Under the pieces are notes generated by a model that ran no database searches, was not told the origin of the DNA, and worked only from the letters and a program-made list of their open reading frames with translations. DNA of 64,000 nucleotides from contig NZ_SRUU01000019.1 in NCBI RefSeq assembly GCF_004791585.1, positions 43,869-107,868 of the forward strand, in the 5' to 3' direction. The position numbers were made by a program, and so were the translations under genes. Below are positions 23,821 through 31,715 of this stretch, piece by piece; position 1 is the first letter of the stretch, and each line of letters opens with the position of its first letter. This stretch comes from Mesorhizobium sp. M1C.F.Ca.ET.210.01.1.1. GTDB taxonomy: Bacteria; Pseudomonadota; Alphaproteobacteria; Rhizobiales; Rhizobiaceae.

Positions 23821-26508
23821 TTGGGCACGAAATCATCCAGGAAAGCCGCTGAAACACCGGGGTCGGCCAATCTTGCCGCGCTGGCGAAGCTGACGATCGC
23901 TTCCTACGAAACGCTCGAGCGCGATCTTCGAGCCAGGATTGCAACGCTCGAAGGGCAGGCGCTGCGATTTGAGACGGCGATCGAAAACGTTTCGCAGGGC
24001 ATCTGCTTTTTCGACGCCAGTGAACGGCTGATCCTGTGCAACCGCCGCTATGCGGAAATCTACCGCATTGCGCCTGAGCAATTGCAGCCGGGGCTGACGC
24101 TCCGGGAAATCGTCGAACGTCGCGTCGCCGTCGGGACATCCGCGACCGATGCCGACGCTTATCTCGCATTGGCCCGTTCCATCAATTCGGGCATGGCTCC
24201 AAGAGTCTGGACCGCCAACCTCGCCGACGGCCGGGCAATTCAGGTCTGCCATCAGCCCATGCCTGACGGCAGCTGGGTGGCCACGCATGAGGACATTACG
24301 GCGCTCGCTGCCAATCAACAGATCGTCGACGAGCGCATCTCGCTGCAAACGCTGATCGACTGGGTGCCCGATTATCTCTGGGTCAAGGACACAGAAAGCC
24401 GGTTCGTCGTGGCGAACAGGGCGCTTGCGGTCGACAGCGGGCGGGAGAAGACCAGCGACATGATCGGCTTGACCGATTTTGATCTCCATGCCCCGGAACT
24501 TGCGCGGAAATTTCGCGCGATCGAGGAGATCGTGCTCCGCAGCGGGCAACCGATGATCGACAAGGAGGAATTTATTGTCGATGCGTCGGGCGCCGGCAAG
24601 TGGGTTTCGTCGACAAAGGTGCCGCTGCGCAATGCGCGGGATGAGATCATCGGTCTGGTTGGCATCGCTCACGATGTCACCGCGCGCAAGCAGGCGGATA
24701 TCCTTCGGGATGGACAGGCGCATATTCTCGAAATGATCGCGATGAGCGCCCTGCTCGAAGACGTGCTCGATCGCCTGATGCGCCTCGTCGAGTCGCAATT
24801 GACGGGAATATTCGGTTCCGTCCTGCTGCTGGACAAGGACGGTAGCCATTTGCGGCACGGCGGCGCGCCGAGCCTGGCGAAAGACTACACCACCGCCGTC
24901 GACGGGATCGCCATCGGCCCCAAGGTTGGATCGTGTGGCACTGCCGTCTATCGGCGCGAGCCGGTCATCGTCTCGGACATCATGCAGGATCCGCTTTGGG
25001 AAGATTACCGTCACGTGGTGGCGCCCTTCGGCTATCGTTCCTGCTGGTCGACGCCGATCCTGTCGCATCAAGGCGCCGTTCTGGGTGTCTTTGCGATGTA
25101 TTCGATGACGGTGCGTGAACCGACCGAGGCCGAAACACGGCTGATCGACTTCACGACACGCATTGCAGGGATCGCCATCGAGCGCAAACTGGCTGAAGAC
25201 CAGATCCATTTCATGGCCAACCATGACGTGCTGACAGGGCTTCCAAACCGCGCTCTGCTCGAGGACCGGCTCTCGCAGGCTCTGCTTTATGCGCAGCGTT
25301 ATGAGCGCTGGGTGACGGTGGTGTTCATCGACCTCGACAATTTCAAACTCGTCAATGACACGCTCGGCCACAACGCCGGTGACGTGCTGCTGAAGACCGT
25401 CGCCAACCGTATGGTCGAATGCGTCCGGTCAACCGACACCGTCGTGCGGCTTGGCGGCGACGAGTTCGTCATCGTTCTGTTCGATCAGCCGACCGACGTC
25501 GATCTGATCTCCGAGACCCTGCAAAAGATTCGGTCGGCGATCGCGGAGCCGGTTCATCTGGGAAGGCATCGGCTGAGGGCGACGGCCAGCATCGGCATTG
25601 CCAACTATCCCAAGGATGGGACGGGTCCGGATCAACTGCTGGCCAATGCCGATGCCGCCATGTACCGCGCGAAGGAATTCGGCCGCGACAATTTCCAGTT
25701 CTACGCTCCCGAGTTCAACACCAGGGCGCATGAGAAATTCGTGCTTCAGGAAGAGTTGCGAAATGCGCTGGCTCGCTCGGAGTTCATTCTGCTCTATCAG
25801 CCGCAGGTCGATCTTCGCTCGGGGGACGTCTTTGCAGTCGAAGCCTTGCTGCGCTGGAAGCATCCGACACGAGGCATGGTGGCGCCGAACGCATTCATTC
25901 CGACCGCCGAGGAGACCGGCCTGATCGTGCCGATCGGCGACTGGGTCCTGCACGAAGCCTGTCGGCAGAACAAGGCCTGGCAGGATGCCGGTCTGCCACC
26001 CCTGACCGTCTGCGTAAACGTCTCGGCGCGGCAATTCAGGGAGCCGAACCTGATTGGCCGGGTCGTGAACGCACTGAAGGACAGCGGCCTGGAGGCCAGA
26101 CATCTCGAGCTCGAGGTAACCGAGAGCCTTATCATGCAGGACGTCGAATTGGCGGTAGCGACGATGAATGCGTTGCAGGGCCTGGGCGTTCAGATATCGA
26201 TCGACGATTTCGGAACAGGCTATTCCAGCCTCAGCGCGCTCAAGACCTTTCCTGTCGCGCGGCTGAAGATCGACAAGTCGTTCATCAGGGATCTCGCCGC
26301 CGACGAGAGCGATCAGGCTGTCGCCAGCGCCGTGATTTCATTGGGTCAAAATCTGCATCTGAGGGTCATTGCCGAGGGCGTCGAGACAGACGATCAGGTC
26401 GCCTTCCTGCGCAAGAACAACTGTGATGAAATGCAGGGCTATCATTTCAGCAAACCGGTATCAGCCCTGGGTATCGCGAAACTGCTTGGCGGCGAGCGTG
26501 GTGGATGA
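23821..26508 (+). CDS. PAS-PAS-GAF-GGDEF-EAL cyclic-di-GMP signalling protein
   Basis: The 895-residue cytosolic protein has a first PAS (about residues 45-175), a second PAS (about 180-295; DWVPDYLWVKDTESRFVVANRALAV), a GAF domain (about 310-460; VGSCGTAVYRREPVIVSDI), a GGDEF domain with intact RLGGDEFVIVL preceded by an I-site RSTD, and an EAL domain (FAVEALLRWKH; IDDFGTGYSSL). Both catalytic modules look active, so it may make or degrade c-di-GMP depending on input. TTG 23821 is chosen because GGAGGA sits seven bases upstream; TTG 23785 would add 12 residues. No transmembrane helices are seen. Confidence 0.92.
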   Translation: MGTKSSRKAAETPGSANLAALAKLTIASYETLERDLRARIATLEGQALRFETAIENVSQGICFFDASERLILCNRRYAEIYRIAPEQLQPGLTLREIVERRVAVGTSATDADAYLALARSINSGMAPRVWTANLADGRAIQVCHQPMPDGSWVATHEDITALAANQQIVDERISLQTLIDWVPDYLWVKDTESRFVVANRALAVDSGREKTSDMIGLTDFDLHAPELARKFRAIEEIVLRSGQPMIDKEEFIVDASGAGKWVSSTKVPLRNARDEIIGLVGIAHDVTARKQADILRDGQAHILEMIAMSALLEDVLDRLMRLVESQLTGIFGSVLLLDKDGSHLRHGGAPSLAKDYTTAVDGIAIGPKVGSCGTAVYRREPVIVSDIMQDPLWEDYRHVVAPFGYRSCWSTPILSHQGAVLGVFAMYSMTVREPTEAETRLIDFTTRIAGIAIERKLAEDQIHFMANHDVLTGLPNRALLEDRLSQALLYAQRYERWVTVVFIDLDNFKLVNDTLGHNAGDVLLKTVANRMVECVRSTDTVVRLGGDEFVIVLFDQPTDVDLISETLQKIRSAIAEPVHLGRHRLRATASIGIANYPKDGTGPDQLLANADAAMYRAKEFGRDNFQFYAPEFNTRAHEKFVLQEELRNALARSEFILLYQPQVDLRSGDVFAVEALLRWKHPTRGMVAPNAFIPTAEETGLIVPIGDWVLHEACRQNKAWQDAGLPPLTVCVNVSARQFREPNLIGRVVNALKDSGLEARHLELEVTESLIMQDVELAVATMNALQGLGVQISIDDFGTGYSSLSALKTFPVARLKIDKSFIRDLAADESDQAVASAVISLGQNLHLRVIAEGVETDDQVAFLRKNNCDEMQGYHFSKPVSALGIAKLLGGERGG

Positions 26509-26617
26509 CGCGTTCTTGCGCCGAGAACCCTGACGGCTTCGCCGGCGCCCAGCGTGGCGGAGGCATCCCCTCGTGACACCCGCGGCGATCCCGAGCCGAT
26601 GATCGACGCCGTCTGTC

Positions 26618-26636
26618 GAAGAAGCGCGCCTTCTTC
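26618..26636 (+). terminator. Hairpin between convergent genes
   Basis: GAAGAAG and CTTCTTC arms with loop CGCGC lie between the c-di-GMP gene and the convergent CAP-domain gene. There is no long T-run, so it is a weak terminator candidate. Confidence 0.35.
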
Positions 26637-26669
26637 ACCAGGAAAAGATCAAATGGGGGTAGGCGAGGC

Positions 26670-27179
26670 CTATTTCCCCAGCACCAGCGCCCAATAGCGC
26701 AGGCTGGGGTCGCGGCCGTCGCGCACGTAGGCGAGCCCGAAGCGGCTGAAATCCGGGTCGAGCATGTTGCGGCGGTGGCCGTCGGAATGCATCCAGATGT
26801 CGAACAGCTTTTGCTGATCGAAGCGGCCCTCGGCGATGTTCTCTCCGGCGGCGCCTTGCACCCCGTTTCCCTTCATGCGCGAAGCGAAATCCTTGCCCCA
26901 GCGGGTCGTGTGGCTCATGCGGGCGCGCGACGCCATGTAGCCGGCCTGCTGCAGCGCCGCCTGTTCGAGCTGCGCATCCGGAACCAGCGCCGGCAGCCCG
27001 GCCGATGTGCGGATTGTGCTCAATGTGGTGGTCGCGGAGGACGAAACGCCGGCGCCTTCGCCGGTCGGCAAGGAAACGCTGTTGCAGGCCGCGACGCCGC
27101 CGATTGCGGCAAGGCCTGCGGCCTTGAGCAGCGTGCGACGGGAAAGAGAGGGGTGGGCTTGGCAGGTCGAGATGGTCAT
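26670..27179 (-). CDS. CAP/SCP-domain (YkwD-like) Tat-type lipoprotein
   Basis: The 169-residue protein begins SRRTLLKAAGLAAIGGVAAC, a twin-arginine signal with a lipobox-like cysteine, followed by a CAP domain. This has the conserved histidines and glutamate (SHTTRWGKDF, GAAGENIAEG, DIWMHSDGHRRNMLDPDFSRFGLAYV). Bacterial CAP proteins are exported and of mostly unknown function. ATG 27179 is chosen to give the Tat signal; the longer frame adds 30 residues that would bury it. Confidence 0.85.
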   Translation of the reverse strand: MTISTCQAHPSLSRRTLLKAAGLAAIGGVAACNSVSLPTGEGAGVSSSATTTLSTIRTSAGLPALVPDAQLEQAALQQAGYMASRARMSHTTRWGKDFASRMKGNGVQGAAGENIAEGRFDQQKLFDIWMHSDGHRRNMLDPDFSRFGLAYVRDGRDPSLRYWALVLGK

Positions 27180-27367
27180 CCGGCCTCTGATACCGGCGAT
27201 CGTGGCTTTTGCCGGGCAAGGCAATGAAATTCGCTTGATGACGGCCGAATACAATCCTTGCGAGGACAACGCCTGGCAAATGCGCTATATTGCCGCAGCT
27301 ACTAAGTGGCAGCCACGGGCGGCCATCCAGGCGGTGACCGCCCCCCGCGACAAAACGGAGGACGGTA

Positions 27368-28192
27368 ATGGCCGGTTTTCATGTCATGGCGGACGCGCAA
27401 GGGATGCATGTGCAACCCACGGTGCGCCACATCAGCACGTCGGATCTCTGGGATGCATTGCGGCTCGGCGCCGAGGATTTCTGGGCCAAGCCTTCGCATT
27501 ATGTGTTCCTGTGCCTGATCTATCCGGTCGTCGGCCTGATCCTGACGCGGTGGACGTCGGGCACCAACGCCATCCAGCTCGTCTATCCGCTGATGTCCGG
27601 CTTTGCGCTGATCGGTCCGTTCGCGGCCATCGGTCTCTATGAGATCAGCCGCCGGCGCGAGCTCGGCATGGACACCAGCTGGCGCCATGCGCTCGACGTG
27701 CGCCGTTCGCCGGCGCTGCCCTCGATCGCGGTAATCGGCATTTTGCTGTTCGCCCTCTTCCTGCTCTGGCTGTTCACCGCGCAGTCGATCTACACCAGCC
27801 TGTTTGGCGCCGCGCCGCCGGCTTCCGTCGGCACCTTCCTGCGCGACGTGCTGACGACCAGCAAGGGCTGGACGCTGATCCTGCTCGGCAATGCAGCGGG
27901 CTTCGTCTTCGCGGTCGTCGTGCTCGCCACCACCGTGATTGCCTTCCCGCTGTTGCTCGACCGCGATGTCGGCGCCGTCTCGGCGATCGAGACCTCGGCG
28001 CGCGCGGTGATGGCCAATCCGCTGCAGATGGCGCTCTGGGGCCTCACCGTCGCGGTGCTTCTGGTGATCGGCTCGATCCCGCTGTTTGCAGGCCTTGCGG
28101 TCGTCATGCCGATCCTAGGCCACGCGACCTGGCATCTCTACCGCAAGGTGGTGGAGCCGGTGCAGATCCGGCCGGCCCGCCGGCCGATGTGA
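27368..28192 (+). CDS. DUF2189 integral membrane protein
   Basis: The 274-residue protein has about six hydrophobic helices (VFLCLIYPVVGLIL; LMSGFALIGPFAAIGLYEISRRREL; IAVIGILLFALFLLWLFTAQSIY; and two or three later) and the DUF2189 pattern GPFAAIGLYEISRRRE. The function is unknown; relatives occur near respiratory genes in some bacteria. GGAGGACGGTA precedes ATG 27368. It is divergent from the CAP gene. Confidence 0.85.
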   Translation: MAGFHVMADAQGMHVQPTVRHISTSDLWDALRLGAEDFWAKPSHYVFLCLIYPVVGLILTRWTSGTNAIQLVYPLMSGFALIGPFAAIGLYEISRRRELGMDTSWRHALDVRRSPALPSIAVIGILLFALFLLWLFTAQSIYTSLFGAAPPASVGTFLRDVLTTSKGWTLILLGNAAGFVFAVVVLATTVIAFPLLLDRDVGAVSAIETSARAVMANPLQMALWGLTVAVLLVIGSIPLFAGLAVVMPILGHATWHLYRKVVEPVQIRPARRPM

Positions 28193-28198
28193 CGTTTA

Positions 28199-28325
28199 AT
28201 GCATGCCGTCCAAAAGCATGCCTCGGGCTTGACCCGAGGTGCGCAACGGTTTTGGGAGAACGACATGCATCAAAACAAGAGCTTAAAGCGCGTCGCCTGA
28301 ATTCGTTTCTGCGCGACGCGCTTTA
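28199..28325. repeat. Dispersed two-hairpin palindromic element, copy B
   Basis: This is the same layout as 3700-3803: ATGCATGCCG at the left, the shared CGGTTTTGGGA-AACGACATGCATCAAAACAA block, then TAAAGCGCGTCGC (28284-28296) pairing exactly with GCGACGCGCTTTA (28313-28325). It also holds an extra CCTCGGG-CTTGA-CCCGAGG hairpin. It lies between convergent genes and could terminate both. Confidence 0.7.
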
Positions 28326-28955
28326 ACGCTGCGCTTCCGTCGCCATCTTCAACGCCAGCGCGGTCAGCACCGTGCCCATCATCCAGCGCTGGACGACCAG
28401 CCAGAACGGCCGTCCGGCAAGGAAGCTGGCGATCGAGCCGGCGGTCACCGCGATGATGGCGTTGACGGTGAGGCTGATCGAGATCTGCGTCACGCCAAGC
28501 ACCAGGAGCTGCGACAGCACATGGCCCTTGGCCGGGTTGATGAACTGCGGCAAGAGCGACAGATAGAGCACCGCCACTTTCGGGTTGAGCAGGTTGGTCA
28601 TCAGCCCCATGACGAAGAGCTTGCGCGGCCTGTCCTTCGGCAGCTCGCGGACCTGGAACGGCGAGCGTCCGCCGGGCCTGAGCGCCTGCCAGGCGAGCCA
28701 CAGAAGGTAGAGCGCGCCGGCGAAGCGCAGCGCGTCATAGGCGTAAGGCACGGCGAAGATGAGCGCCGTGATGCCGAATGCGGCTGACAGCACATAGAAC
28801 AGGAAGCCGAGCGCCACGCCGCCGAGCGAGATCAGCCCCGCCCTCGGCCCTTGCGACAGCGAGCGTGAGATCAGGTAGATCATGTTCGGCCCGGGCGTGA
28901 GCACCATGCCGAGGCAGATCAGCGCGAAAGTGAGATGGTTGGCGACGTCGGGCAT
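28323..28955 (-). CDS. LysE/RhtB-family amino acid exporter
   Basis: The 210-residue protein has about six helices and the family signature near the start (LICLGMVLTPGPNMIYLISRSLSQGPRAGLISLGG). It would export amino acids or related small molecules across the inner membrane; the substrate cannot be called. GGAGATCAAGCC precedes ATG 28955. Its last codons overlap the end of repeat copy B, so the repeat edge forms its 3' end. Confidence 0.88.
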   Translation of the reverse strand: MPDVANHLTFALICLGMVLTPGPNMIYLISRSLSQGPRAGLISLGGVALGFLFYVLSAAFGITALIFAVPYAYDALRFAGALYLLWLAWQALRPGGRSPFQVRELPKDRPRKLFVMGLMTNLLNPKVAVLYLSLLPQFINPAKGHVLSQLLVLGVTQISISLTVNAIIAVTAGSIASFLAGRPFWLVVQRWMMGTVLTALALKMATEAQR

Positions 28956-29186
28956 GGCTTGATCTCCAGCGCCTGCGGCAGGGACGGTCCGATGCCGGTG
29001 AGCACGGACATGTGCCTTGTGCCGCGAACGCGCACAAGGGCTTGCCGGCTCCGGCCGTTGCGCCAGAGCGGGCAGATGCGCAGGGATGGGTAGTCTCGGC
29101 CTTGCTTCCGCGGTGAGGTCTATATCGATATCGCTGCACTGCGCAGCCCCAAACGGAGGCTGTCATCTCCAGGTGTCGGTGGCTTT

Positions 29187-29615
29187 CTACTCACCGACGA
29201 CCGAGGCCGCCGGGCGAGGCGAGACTATGGGATCGGCATGGCGAAGGACGATCTTCCACGCGCTTTCCTCCCGTCGAAATATAGTGGTGGTTCGAAGTGC
29301 AATCGGCACCAGCTTGTCGCTGCCGCCGACCTTGGATCGGCACCGCTCGATCTCAATGATGTAACCCAGATCCGTCGTTGCATACTCGGAAATGCGCTCA
29401 AAGCCGATAACCTCGCTGTCCCGGTAGTTGGTGGCGGCACGGTCCATCGTTTCGGCAGCTTCCCTCCATCCTTTGGCAGGCGGGCCGAACGGATTGGCGA
29501 TGACGACGTCATCCCGTTGGGAATAGAGACTTTTCAAAGGCTCGGGATCGCCCTTGACGAAGGCATCCACGGCTAAATGGTTCTGCTCGATGAGTTTCGC
29601 GAGGTCGGCCAACAT
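29187..29615 (-). CDS. SnoaL-like (NTF2-fold) protein
   Basis: The 142-residue protein has the cone-shaped NTF2-like pattern: an N-terminal helix (AKLIEQNHLAVDAFVKGDPEPLKSLYS), DDVVIANPFGPPAKGW, and a C-terminal sheet ending ALRTTTIFRREESAWKIVLRHADPI. Members act as small ketosteroid-isomerase-like enzymes or binding proteins; no partner is evident. It is flanked by 100-230 bp gaps and appears monocistronic. Confidence 0.75.
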   Translation of the reverse strand: MLADLAKLIEQNHLAVDAFVKGDPEPLKSLYSQRDDVVIANPFGPPAKGWREAAETMDRAATNYRDSEVIGFERISEYATTDLGYIIEIERCRSKVGGSDKLVPIALRTTTIFRREESAWKIVLRHADPIVSPRPAASVVGE

Positions 29616-29715
29616 CTCAGCATCCTCAGATGACAGGGAAAGAGGATACTATCTGAAAACCAGCTCCTAATACTGCCTTTTCATTTCTTGGCACGCCAGC
29701 ATTCGTTTATGTGCC

Positions 29716-31689
29716 TTATCCCACCACGCGCAAATTCGACAGCTCGTTCGCAATCTCCTTGAAATTGTCGGAGAGCGTCGCGCCGGTCGCGTTCCAGAAC
29801 AGCTTTGCGGGCTTGCCGGGATCGGTCGGATCCTTGCGGAAGCGGGAGTCGGACGAGCAGGTCTTCAGCGCCTCCATTGCTTTCTTGTCGCCGGAGTCGG
29901 TCGAGGACATGTCGAGCGCCACCGTCATCACCATGATGTTGGCCGCCTTGGCGTTGTCGCAGAGCTTGGCCATCTGCTCGTTCAGCGCATTGGTGTAATT
30001 GCTCGAGGAATAGTTGAACTGGCCTATGTCGCTCGACGTGCCGCCGAACAGGCGCGTGACCGAAGTGCCGTTGTAGCCGATGCCGGTATAGCCATAGGCG
30101 GCATAGGTCGACTTGTTGCCGGCCGGATCGGAGCTCACCGTCGAATAGGTGTTCTCGCCGTCGGTCAGCACGATGACGACCTTGTCGTTGCCGCGTTCGG
30201 TCTCCTGCCGTCCCTCGGTGAAGGGCGAGGCGCTCGAGACGGTGCGCCAGCCCCAGGCCATGCCTTCTGGAACATTGGTGTTGCCGTTGGGCTGCATCAG
30301 GTCGATCGCCGCTTTGACGGATGCGAGCCCGTCGGCATTGGTGACGTCGGTGAGCGGCGTGATCGGCGTGGTGGTGCAGCTGTAGTTCGGGCCGGCGCCT
30401 GCGCCCAGCACCGGCGCGTCGATCGGCCGGGGCTGGAAGTACTTCGCCATATTGGACTGCCTGGTCTTGCCGGTGGAGCTCGATGGATCGTCGTTCCACC
30501 AGCTGTTGGCTGCACCGTAGGTAACCGGATTGGGCTCGTCGGGATCCTGCGTCACTTTCCAATGATTGCCGGGTTCGTCCGGCGCGAACATCGGCACGAA
30601 CATGGTCGCGGGGTCGCCGACGCCGATGCCTGTGTTGTTTGGACCGCCGGACGCCGGTGTGTCGTCGACATTGTAAGGGTAGGGGCGTACTTCCACGCAA
30701 CCCTGCCAGCTCGCGAACGGCCCATAGGTGTCGTTGTAGTCATATTCGTTGTGGCTGCGCCTGCAGGTGTTGTTGGAACGGTATTCGTCGCAGACGACAC
30801 GCTTGCTGCCGACGATGCGCTCGTGGCTGGTGATGACCTTCATGTCCCGATAGAGCGAGAAGCGGCTCAGCGCCTGGCCTTCTTCCGTACCCCAGCCGGT
30901 GCCTTTCTTGTACCAGATGCCGTTGGTCTTCTCGGCGTATTTGTTGGATGCGTTGAGCGTCGACCAGTCGAAATTCTCGTTGGCGATCGGCGACAGCCCG
31001 TAGATATCCATCCAGGAGGCATTGTCGTTGTCCGGCCCGACATTGACGGACGCCGCGAATGGCACGAGGCTGAACTGGACCGGCTTGTCGATCTGCTTGA
31101 TCTGTGCGGCCTGCTGCGCCAGCGTGTCGACGAGTTGCTTGGCGGCCTGTTTGAGCAGGTCGATGCGCTTCTGCCCCGTGCCGGATCCCTTGATGCTCAT
31201 CGAGCCCGAATTGTCGAGCACCATCGCCACTTCCAGCGTGTTCTTCAGCCGCACCTGGGAAGTCATGCCAAGCTCGATGGGCTTGTTCGCGTCGCCTTCG
31301 GACACGCCGACGAGCAGCGCCGCGGCCGGATAGAAATAGGGGTGATAGCTGAGCGTCGCGTTCATGGTCATCAGACCCCCGCCCGCCTGGTTGCCGGGCA
31401 GCGTGATATCGAGCGTCACATTGGCCGGGTCGATGTTGTTCAGATTGGCGTTGAAGAAGCCGGTTGCGTAGGCCTTGATCTGGTCGTCCGTGGCGCCTTC
31501 CGAGAGCCGCCGTGCGCCGGCGAAGTTGGCAGCGTCGAGCGCGTTCAGCACCATCTGCTTCTGGCGGTTGAGCTCGGTGAAATCGACGGCCAAAGCCAGG
31601 GCGCCCATCAGGGGCACCATCGCGATTGCCGTCATAAGGGCATAATTGCCGCCCCGGTCGCGGCAAAATCGACGCCAGAATTCGCGCAT
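29716..31689 (-). CDS. TadG-like pilus-assembly/VWA protein, copy 2
   Basis: The 657-residue protein has the TadE/TadG-type N-terminus (RDRGGNYALMTAIAMVPLMGALALAVDFTEL), which inserts in the inner membrane, and a von Willebrand A domain with MIDAS sequence VAMVLDNSGSMSIKGSGTGQ. It closely parallels its upstream neighbour throughout. ATG 31689 is chosen; TTG 31719 overlaps the preceding stop and is an alternative. TadG proteins usually belong to Flp pilus loci, but no tad secretion genes are adjacent. Confidence 0.85.
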   Translation of the reverse strand: MREFWRRFCRDRGGNYALMTAIAMVPLMGALALAVDFTELNRQKQMVLNALDAANFAGARRLSEGATDDQIKAYATGFFNANLNNIDPANVTLDITLPGNQAGGGLMTMNATLSYHPYFYPAAALLVGVSEGDANKPIELGMTSQVRLKNTLEVAMVLDNSGSMSIKGSGTGQKRIDLLKQAAKQLVDTLAQQAAQIKQIDKPVQFSLVPFAASVNVGPDNDNASWMDIYGLSPIANENFDWSTLNASNKYAEKTNGIWYKKGTGWGTEEGQALSRFSLYRDMKVITSHERIVGSKRVVCDEYRSNNTCRRSHNEYDYNDTYGPFASWQGCVEVRPYPYNVDDTPASGGPNNTGIGVGDPATMFVPMFAPDEPGNHWKVTQDPDEPNPVTYGAANSWWNDDPSSSTGKTRQSNMAKYFQPRPIDAPVLGAGAGPNYSCTTTPITPLTDVTNADGLASVKAAIDLMQPNGNTNVPEGMAWGWRTVSSASPFTEGRQETERGNDKVVIVLTDGENTYSTVSSDPAGNKSTYAAYGYTGIGYNGTSVTRLFGGTSSDIGQFNYSSSNYTNALNEQMAKLCDNAKAANIMVMTVALDMSSTDSGDKKAMEALKTCSSDSRFRKDPTDPGKPAKLFWNATGATLSDNFKEIANELSNLRVVG

Positions 31690-31715
31690 CTTCGGTAAGC
31701 CGTCCCTTTTTCGGA

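Noticed and set aside
28735..29166. A 143-codon minus-strand frame upstream of the LysE gene
   Set aside because: It overlaps the LysE gene in a different frame and has arginine/serine-rich shadow composition; the gap 28956-29186 shows only a CCTTGTGC/GCACAAGG hairpin near 29015-29039.
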